64,000 nucleotides of DNA from Pseudomonas sp. PDM15 (GTDB taxonomy: Bacteria > Pseudomonadota > Gammaproteobacteria > Pseudomonadales > Pseudomonadaceae). Of this stretch, positions 56,846 to 64,000 are shown piece after piece. A program made the position numbers and the translations under genes. Where the stretch lies: NCBI RefSeq assembly GCF_014851565.1, contig NZ_JACVAA010000005.1, positions 186,001-250,000 of the forward strand, given 5' to 3'. The notes under the pieces were generated by a model. It ran no database searches and had not been told where the DNA came from. It saw only the letters and a program-made list of their open reading frames with translations. The stretch's first letter is position 1; each line of letters starts with the position of its first letter.

Positions 56846-58434
56846 GCGCAGAGCATCTGACTCTCGATGGCATCCCCGGCCGACGGATACTGCGGCTGTA
56901 CAACCTGTACCGGGTTGCCCTCGGCCTGGCGCTGGTCCTGCTGATCTCCAGCAACCTGGACAGCGAGCTGCTGCAGCTGGCGCATGTGCAGCTGTTCCGC
57001 TACGGCAGCTGGGCGTACCTGATAGTCAACGTCCTGATAACGGTGCTGATGCAGCGCCCCAAGCACCTGATACAGGTGTTTGGTCTGGCACTGCTGGACG
57101 TACTGCTGCTCTGCGCATTGTTCTATTCGGCAGGTGGCACTCCCAGCGGCATCGGCAACCTGCTGATCGTCGCGGTGGCGATTGCCAATATCCTGCTACG
57201 CGGACGAGTCGGCCTATTGATTGCCGCAGCTGCTGCCATCGGCATGCTCGCCCTCACCTTCTATCTAAGCCTGCATCGCCCCGCAGCCGGAACCCAGTTC
57301 GTCCAGGCTGGTGCGCTAGGTGCGCTGTGTTTTGCCGCGGCGATTTTCCTCCAGGGCCTCAGCCAGCGCCTGCAGCAGAGCGAAAGCCTGGCCGAACAAC
57401 GGGCGGTCGATGTCGCCAGCCTGGAGGCGCTCAACTCGCTGATCCTGCAGCGCATGCGCACCGGCATCCTGGTGCTGGACAGGCAGCACAAGGTGCTGCT
57501 GGCCAATCAGGGCGCCCTCGGCATGCTTGGCCGCAGCAGGTTGGAAAACAAAGTGCTGGACCCGCATTGCCCGGATCTGGTCCAGCGCCTGCAACAATGG
57601 CAGCACAATCCGACCCTGCGCCCACAGAGCCTGCAGGCGATAGCAGACGGCCCCTTGCTGCAACCCAGCTTCATTCCCCTACACAGGGGCGATGAACTGC
57701 ACACATTGATCTTCCTCGACGATATCTCGCAGGTCACCCAGCAGGCCCAGCAACTCAAGCTCGCCTCGCTTGGCCGGCTAACTGCCGGCATCGCCCATGA
57801 GATCCGCAACCCGCTGGGCGCCATCAGTCACGCCGCACAGCTGCTACAGGAGTCGGAAGACCTGGAGGAGCCAGATCGGCGCCTGGCCCAGATCATCCAG
57901 GATCATTCGCGGCGGATGAACATGGTGATCGAGAACGTATTGCAGCTCTCGCGCCGCCGCCAGGCCGAGCCACAACTGCTCGATCTGAAATACTGGCTGC
58001 ATCGCTTCGCCAGCGAATTCCGCAACTCGGCGCGCCTGGATCAAACCCTGCACTTGGAAACCAGTAGTGGCAGCCTGCAGACCCGAATGGACCCGCACCA
58101 ACTGACTCAGGTGCTGACCAACCTGGTACAGAACGGTCTGCGTTATAGCGCCCAAAGCCATCAATTGGGCCAGGTGTGGCTTAAGCTTTATCGCGACGCC
58201 GAGAGCGATCTACCCACCCTGGAAGTACTGGACGACGGACCCGGTGTGCCAGCCGAGCAGTTACAACACATCTTCGAGCCCTTCTACACCACGGACAACA
58301 AGGGCACCGGCCTGGGCCTGTATATTTCACGCGAGCTGTGCGAAAGCAACCAGGCTCGCCTCGACTACAAACCGCGCGAGGGTGGTGGCAGCTGCTTCCG
58401 CATTACCTTCGCCCACCCACGTAAGCTGAGCTGA
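56842..58434 (+). CDS. pilS: Sensor kinase PilS
   Basis: 530 residues, the same as P. aeruginosa PilS. Six N-terminal membrane helices (20-170) sense pilin in the membrane; PAS-like segment (195-295); HisKA with phospho-acceptor H319 in AGIAHEIRNPLGA; ATPase with NLVQNGLRYS, DDGPGVP and GTGLGLYIS. Starts at GTG 56842. Acts on PilR to control pilA. Confidence 0.95.
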   Translation: MSAEHLTLDGIPGRRILRLYNLYRVALGLALVLLISSNLDSELLQLAHVQLFRYGSWAYLIVNVLITVLMQRPKHLIQVFGLALLDVLLLCALFYSAGGTPSGIGNLLIVAVAIANILLRGRVGLLIAAAAAIGMLALTFYLSLHRPAAGTQFVQAGALGALCFAAAIFLQGLSQRLQQSESLAEQRAVDVASLEALNSLILQRMRTGILVLDRQHKVLLANQGALGMLGRSRLENKVLDPHCPDLVQRLQQWQHNPTLRPQSLQAIADGPLLQPSFIPLHRGDELHTLIFLDDISQVTQQAQQLKLASLGRLTAGIAHEIRNPLGAISHAAQLLQESEDLEEPDRRLAQIIQDHSRRMNMVIENVLQLSRRRQAEPQLLDLKYWLHRFASEFRNSARLDQTLHLETSSGSLQTRMDPHQLTQVLTNLVQNGLRYSAQSHQLGQVWLKLYRDAESDLPTLEVLDDGPGVPAEQLQHIFEPFYTTDNKGTGLGLYISRELCESNQARLDYKPREGGGSCFRITFAHPRKLS

Positions 58435-58436
58435 AC

Positions 58437-59777
<1,341 letters not shown>

Positions 59778-59818
59778 TAGGTCGCGTCGACTGATTTACG
59801 AGCAGCTCCACCTTCGCC

Positions 59819-60931
59819 TCAACCCAGGCGCCAAGCTGGAGAGTATGGCGCCGGATCGATGATGGGCGCCTCACCAAGCATCAGATTCTTCAGCAACTCG
59901 CAGGATGCCGGAGCCAGTACCAGCCCGTTGCGATAATGGCCGCAATTAAGCCAGAGCCCCGGGTACTGCGGCAGCTCACCGATATAGGGAATGCCGTCCG
60001 GCGAGCCCGGCCGCAGTCCGGCCCAATGCCCGACCACCTCAGCATCAGCCAGTGCCGGCAGCAGCTCCTGGGCCGAGGCCTTGAGACCGGCCAACCCCTC
60101 GTCGGTGGGCGTTTTGTCAAAGCCTACATGCTCCAGCGTACTACCCACCAAAATGTGCCCATCCTTGCGTGGAATGGCGTAGCGACCTTTAGCCAAGACA
60201 ATGGCCGTCAGAAAGTTTGACGCACACTTGTAGAGAATCATCTGACCCTTAACCGGCTCGACTGGAAGATCGAGCCCTAGTGGCGCCAAAAGCTCAGCAC
60301 TCCAGGCGCCAGCCGCAAGCAGTGTCTGATCAGCAAGATAACACTCACCTTCAACCTTAACGCCAATAACTCTATTACCATCTATCAACGGGGTATCGAC
60401 AGAACTGCTTTCGCAGATCGTGACCTCAGGCATCATGACTAGAGCACGGCGCAAAGACTTGAGCAGCCTGGGGTTACGCACATTAGCGACGCCCGGCATA
60501 TGCAGCGCCTGCGTGAAGCTGGCCCCTAGAACAGGCATCTCGCTAAATAGTGCATCGCGATCCAGCTGCCGTAAGGGCTGCCCGGAACTACCCCCCCAGG
60601 AACATGCACAAGCCTCATCTTCCAGATCCAACCAATAAAGCCCAGTGGGATAAACCTCTGGATCTATACCGGTTTCATCAGCCAAGGCCCGCCCCAATTG
60701 CGGATAGAAGTCAGCAGACCAGTTCGCCAAGGCCTCAATCGCCGCACCATAGCGCCAGGGATAGAGAGGAGAAACTATCCCACCACCGGCCCATGAAGAT
60801 TCTTGCCCCACTTCTTTTCTTTCGAAAAGCACGACCTTACGCCCGTGCCGCCCCAGAAGCAGCGCGCTCAACATACCGACTACACCACCGCCGATAACTG
60901 CCACATCAAAACGCTCACAACCCCCTTGCAC
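59819..60931 (-). CDS. thiO: Glycine oxidase ThiO
   Basis: 370 residues, FAD-dependent amine oxidase (DAO family) that makes the iminoglycine needed for the thiazole ring of thiamine. FAD loop VIGGGVVGMLSALLLGR (13-29), ESSWAGGGIVSPLYPWRY, and the C-terminal AGLRPGSPDGIPYIG and NCGHYRNGLVLAPA motifs. Start GTG 60931 is the best-fitting but has a weak ribosome site. The 5' half of the gene is lower in GC than the 3' half. Divergent from the minor pilins, as PA4548. Confidence 0.92.
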   Translation of the reverse strand: MQGGCERFDVAVIGGGVVGMLSALLLGRHGRKVVLFERKEVGQESSWAGGGIVSPLYPWRYGAAIEALANWSADFYPQLGRALADETGIDPEVYPTGLYWLDLEDEACACSWGGSSGQPLRQLDRDALFSEMPVLGASFTQALHMPGVANVRNPRLLKSLRRALVMMPEVTICESSSVDTPLIDGNRVIGVKVEGECYLADQTLLAAGAWSAELLAPLGLDLPVEPVKGQMILYKCASNFLTAIVLAKGRYAIPRKDGHILVGSTLEHVGFDKTPTDEGLAGLKASAQELLPALADAEVVGHWAGLRPGSPDGIPYIGELPQYPGLWLNCGHYRNGLVLAPASCELLKNLMLGEAPIIDPAPYSPAWRLG

Positions 60932-60992
60932 TTCTAAAAATCTCTCTACACTTAGATTTCAAATCTCAACTTCAAGCAAGGATGCTGAAGTC

Positions 60993-61508
60993 ATGAAAAT
61001 ACAAAAAGGCCAGAGTTTGGTCGAAATCTTAGTGGTCACGACTATCGTTCTGATCGTTGCCGGCATCAGCGCGCCCTTCATCGGGACCTCCCTCCACCGG
61101 ATCAAAGATACTCAGATACTAAACCACATGCTGGGGCTGATTGCATTCGCACGCAGCGCTGCTGTTTTCACCCATCACACAACCCTACTCTGTTCAGGAG
61201 CCGAAGCCTGTTCAGGCTCACCTATCTGGACTGGCAATCTACTTGTTCTGCATGACTACAATGGAAATGGCCAAATAGACGCTGACGAACCCTTACTACG
61301 GCGCGAGCAGCTACCCGATGGCTACACATGGCACTGGCACAGCTTCCGCAAACTCACTCACATGCCCTACGAGCCAGACGGCACATCAAAGGCAGCGAAT
61401 GGCCGATTAACTTTGTGCAGATCAGGCCAGCCAGTAGAACAGATAGTCATCAGCCTATCGGGACGGACTCGCCATCAGTCGCCTGACGGAAAAGCCAGGT
61501 GCGGGTAA
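60993..61508 (+). CDS. fimT: Type IV pilus minor pseudopilin FimT
   Basis: 171 residues. Leader MKIQKG then QSLVEILVVTTIVLIVAGI; the first mature residue is Gln rather than Phe, while the +5 Glu is kept. GspH-type body. In related bacteria FimT takes part in DNA uptake. AAGGA ten bases before ATG 60993. Codons are AT-leaning for this genome. Confidence 0.88.
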   Translation: MKIQKGQSLVEILVVTTIVLIVAGISAPFIGTSLHRIKDTQILNHMLGLIAFARSAAVFTHHTTLLCSGAEACSGSPIWTGNLLVLHDYNGNGQIDADEPLLRREQLPDGYTWHWHSFRKLTHMPYEPDGTSKAANGRLTLCRSGQPVEQIVISLSGRTRHQSPDGKARCG

Positions 61509-61606
61509 GCATTTCATCGCGCTTTTTCTACGCCTGTCAGCGCCGAGTGGATTGGAAAAGAGCCAATACATAGGATCAGTTCGTGATCATCCAATCTGGA
61601 TCCGCC

Positions 61607-62050
61607 ATGCCCTGCCACCCAACCACCCGCCGCGCACAAGGTTTCTCTCTTGTAGAGCTAATGATCGTGCTGGCCATTATCGCGATTGTCGCGGCTATCG
61701 CCATTCCTGACTATCAATCATCAATGGCAGCCAACCGTGAAATTTCTGCCAGCAACAATCTATTAGGGGCGATGCAGTTCGCACGAAGCGAAGCCGTCAC
61801 TCGTAGAACTGGAATTACTGTTTGCGCCAGCTCCGACGGTAGTAGCTGCGGGGCTAGCTGGAGCGCTGGAGGCATAGTAAGAACTAACGCTGGAGTTGTA
61901 CTGCGGACCATCCCTGCAGCCAACGATGTCACGATCGCCGGCAACGCCATCACATTTCGCGGCAACGGCACCTCAGCAGGTGGCTCAATCACTGTAGGTA
62001 GCAGCAAGACTGTGTCGGTGAGCGCTATCGGTTACGCAAAAATTGAGTGA
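61607..62050 (+). CDS. fimU: Minor pilin FimU
   Basis: 147 residues from ATG 61607: leader ending RRAQG, mature FSLVELMIVLAIIAIVAAI, then a GspH beta domain with a Cys pair (TVCASSDGSSCGASW). Part of the FimU-PilVWXE tip-priming complex. GTG 61583, eight codons upstream with AGGA, is an alternative start and would lengthen the leader. Confidence 0.9.
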   Translation: MPCHPTTRRAQGFSLVELMIVLAIIAIVAAIAIPDYQSSMAANREISASNNLLGAMQFARSEAVTRRTGITVCASSDGSSCGASWSAGGIVRTNAGVVLRTIPAANDVTIAGNAITFRGNGTSAGGSITVGSSKTVSVSAIGYAKIE

Positions 62051-62058
62051 GAAGGTCA

Positions 62059-62550
62059 ATGAAGAATCACTATAGCGGGTTCACTCTGGTCGAGGTCATG
62101 ATCGCGGTTGTAATTCTGGCTGTCGGCCTTCTGGGCCTGGCCAGCCTGATGGTTCGTAGCCAGCAGTCCAACGAAAGCGCCTACGCCCGCAGCCAAGCTT
62201 CGCTCATGGCCTACGACATCATCGACCGCATGCGTGCCAACAAGGTCGCTTACTCCAGTACCGAATTGCGCAAGGTCAGCTATGCAACGCAAAACAATGC
62301 ATATGCCCTCGATGAACTCCCAACACCTTGTGGGACCCCAGCAAGCGGCAATCAGGCAGCAGGCAGCGCCCAGGCAACCCAGGACATCCGCCAATGGTGC
62401 AATGGGTTGACCGCATCTCTGCCAGGACTTGTGCCCGGAGGCACAAGCATCGTGAGGAGCGGGAATCGCTATACCGTCCGCATCCAGTGGCAGGAGCCCA
62501 GCTCCGACGGATTGGGAACCCAACTGATCAATGTGGAGGCAGAGCTATGA
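62059..62550 (+). CDS. pilV: Minor pilin PilV
   Basis: 163 residues; leader MKNHYSG, mature FTLVEVMIAVVILAVGLLGLA, characteristic of PilV (AVGLLGLASLMVRSQQ). Somewhat shorter than in P. aeruginosa (about 185). GAGAAGG precedes ATG 62059. Its TGA overlaps pilW. Confidence 0.92.
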   Translation: MKNHYSGFTLVEVMIAVVILAVGLLGLASLMVRSQQSNESAYARSQASLMAYDIIDRMRANKVAYSSTELRKVSYATQNNAYALDELPTPCGTPASGNQAAGSAQATQDIRQWCNGLTASLPGLVPGGTSIVRSGNRYTVRIQWQEPSSDGLGTQLINVEAEL

Positions 62551-63134
62551 ACCGACAACACGGCCTGTCCCTAATTGAGCTGATGGTCGCGATTCTGGTC
62601 AGCTCAATTCTGATCCTTGGTGTCACCGATCTGTTCAACGGCTCACTGTTCTCCAGCCAGAGCAATAGCCAACTGGCACGCATGCAAGAGAGCGGACGCA
62701 TTGCTCTGGAAGTCATTGGTGCCGATGCCAGGCGCGCCGGCTATCAGGGCTGCACTTCGGCAGACAACAGCTACACCCTCAGCGATGGCCACGTGCTACC
62801 GGATGATGCCGTCACCAGCACCGCCGCCACCGACGTGACATTCCGCTTCGCCTCGCCCGGCTCAGGCTGTTACGACAAGGACAACAATTACACCGCCGAA
62901 GACTTCAGCTCCCCGGCCGTAACCTATAGCACCGTGGGAAACAGCATCACCCGCAATGGCGATCCCATGCTCGACAACGCTAGCATGACGGTGAACTTCG
63001 TTCCCACCGGCACACCACTGACCGCGACGGCCATACGAGTGACCATTGTGGTCAGCGACGCCCGCACCACTACTCCCGAACCGCTGGCAAATCGGACGTT
63101 CAGCGCGACCTACGAGATGAGGAACCGCCTGTGA
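62547..63134 (+). CDS. pilW: Minor pilin PilW
   Basis: 195 residues; leader MNRQHG, mature LSLIELMVAILVSSILILGV. Clearly shorter than P. aeruginosa PilW (about 270), so the C-terminal domain is reduced. ATGA overlap with pilV; the stop overlaps pilX. Confidence 0.9.
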   Translation: MNRQHGLSLIELMVAILVSSILILGVTDLFNGSLFSSQSNSQLARMQESGRIALEVIGADARRAGYQGCTSADNSYTLSDGHVLPDDAVTSTAATDVTFRFASPGSGCYDKDNNYTAEDFSSPAVTYSTVGNSITRNGDPMLDNASMTVNFVPTGTPLTATAIRVTIVVSDARTTTPEPLANRTFSATYEMRNRL

Positions 63135-63598
63135 TGAAGAACCGAGATCAAAAAGGCATGGTGCTTCTGGTCAGCCTGCTGCTGTTGCTAATGCTGACCC
63201 TGCTGGCAATTGCCGCAGCCAACCAATCCACCCTGCAACTGCGCATCGCCTCCAACAGTGAACTGCAGAATGCTTCCTTCCAGGTCTCGGAGAGCGGCAT
63301 AGCACACTGGACTGAGGAATATTTTGCCTCTAAGAAATTCACCACAAGCGACGATGACACACTCATCTCTTCTGGCCGAACGGACCGAACGGAAGAGTTC
63401 ACCGTGGCCGTGGTGTCCGCCCCCAGCGCTGAGAACTGTGGCAGCAGTAAAAACACTATCGGCCTACGCCCAGGCGGCATGCAGCTCTACTGCTTCGATA
63501 TCGAGAGCACCGGCAAGGTGTGCGATGCATCCGGAACTATCTGCACGACGGCCGTACACCGGCAGGGCGGCCAGAAACGCGGCTCCGCCGCACAGTAA
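63134..63598 (+). CDS. pilX: Minor pilin PilX
   Basis: 154 residues; leader MMKNRDQKG, mature MVLLVSLLLLLMLTLLAIAAANQS, the PilX type that lacks Glu5. Contains a C-terminal Cys pair (YCFDIESTGKVCDASG). Shorter than the P. aeruginosa protein (about 195). Shares one base with the pilW stop. Confidence 0.9.
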   Translation: MKNRDQKGMVLLVSLLLLLMLTLLAIAAANQSTLQLRIASNSELQNASFQVSESGIAHWTEEYFASKKFTTSDDDTLISSGRTDRTEEFTVAVVSAPSAENCGSSKNTIGLRPGGMQLYCFDIESTGKVCDASGTICTTAVHRQGGQKRGSAAQ

Positions 63599-63649
63599 CC
63601 CGGCCCCCACCATTCGACTTTTCTGGCCCGCCACCGCCAAGGATTTGCC

Positions 63650-64000
63650 ATGAAAAACCACAGCTTTCTGCGCATGACTGCCCTTTCCTTCCTCACTGGA
63701 AGCCTGATCTTCAGCAGCGCTCTCAGCCACGCCGACGACACTGAAATCTTCTTTAGCAGCCCCGACACCAGTGTCGACACAGCCAAGCCCAACGTACTGT
63801 TCATCCTAGACAACTCCGGCTCGATGAACTGGGGCCTGACTGACAACAACAACGCTACAGGCGGCAACAAGTCACGCCTTACAGTACTCAAGGAGTCCTT
63901 CACCGACATCTTGGGCAACACCAGCGGTATTAATGCAGGGATCATGGTGCTCAACTCGCGCAGCGAGTATGGCAGCAGCCGCTTCATGTACCCGGTCACC
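63650..64000 (+). CDS. pilY1: Pilus tip adhesin PilY1 (3' end beyond window)
   Basis: 117 N-terminal residues of a protein usually over 1,000 long. Signal peptide (to about SHA|DD), then a von Willebrand A-like domain with the metal-site motif FILDNSGSMNWG (DxSxS). PilY1 sits at the pilus tip, in surface sensing and adhesion. ATG 63650 with AAGGA ten bases upstream. pilY2/pilE are expected just beyond the window. Confidence 0.93.
   Translation, partial: MKNHSFLRMTALSFLTGSLIFSSALSHADDTEIFFSSPDTSVDTAKPNVLFILDNSGSMNWGLTDNNNATGGNKSRLTVLKESFTDILGNTSGINAGIMVLNSRSEYGSSRFMYPVT

Overview
The window is a gene-dense, high-GC stretch of a Pseudomonas chromosome. Gene order matches three separate blocks of the Pseudomonas aeruginosa chromosome from memory: desB/oxidoreductase/desT/ureEFG, then LOG/TPR/MscS, then ampE-ampD-DUF1631-nadC-pilA-pilBCD-coaE-yacG through ndh, tRNAs, DUF1631/PilZ, clpB, pgeF, rluD, bamD, pilSR, thiO and the minor-pilin operon. 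The joined blocks and the tandem short pilins suggest a member of the wider P. aeruginosa/P. stutzeri/P. mendocina group rather than P. aeruginosa itself. I see no prophage, insertion sequence, CRISPR array or rRNA.

Region by region. 1-8602 is histidine utilisation: hutI-hutG-hutU-permease-hutH on the minus strand (hutH runs off the left edge), hutD divergent from hutI with two identical TGTATATACA operators between them, and an SSS-family symporter. 9089-11529 holds a membrane protein, a methyltransferase and a secreted protein made of 27-residue tandem repeats. 11573-14527 is the DesB acyl-CoA desaturase system with its reductase, its TetR regulator DesT and two DesT-like operators. 14680-17137 carries the urease accessory genes ureEFG and a HupE/UreJ protein. 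17207-20610 has a periplasmic binding-like protein, a LOG-family protein, a TPR protein and an MscS channel.

20761-25076 is a tightly packed signalling cassette: a PotD-like binding protein overlapping a periplasmic-sensor diguanylate cyclase, then a receiver/CheC-like protein and a lone PAS protein. 25080-36438 holds a DEAD-box helicase, AsmA, TatD, a chemoreceptor, a fructokinase, ampDE and a DUF1631 protein.

36747-43433 is nadC and the type IV pilus core: two tandem pilin genes opposite pilB-pilC-pilD, followed by coaE and yacG. A sigma-54 promoter lies in front of the first pilin and its regulators PilS and PilR lie at 56842-59777. The minor pilin/tip operon fimT-fimU-pilV-pilW-pilX-pilY1 starts at 60993 and runs off the right edge. 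Between the two pilus loci lie a small-protein/permease/acetyltransferase group, DUF1780-MOSC, ndh, three tRNA genes, a second DUF1631 gene with a PilZ partner, clpB with a clear heat-shock promoter, pgeF, rluD and bamD.

The least explained elements are the repeat protein at 10918-11529, the binding-protein/cyclase/CheC/PAS cassette at 20761-25076, the rare-codon second pilin at 37768-38112, and the two DUF1631 paralogues, one paired with a PilZ protein.
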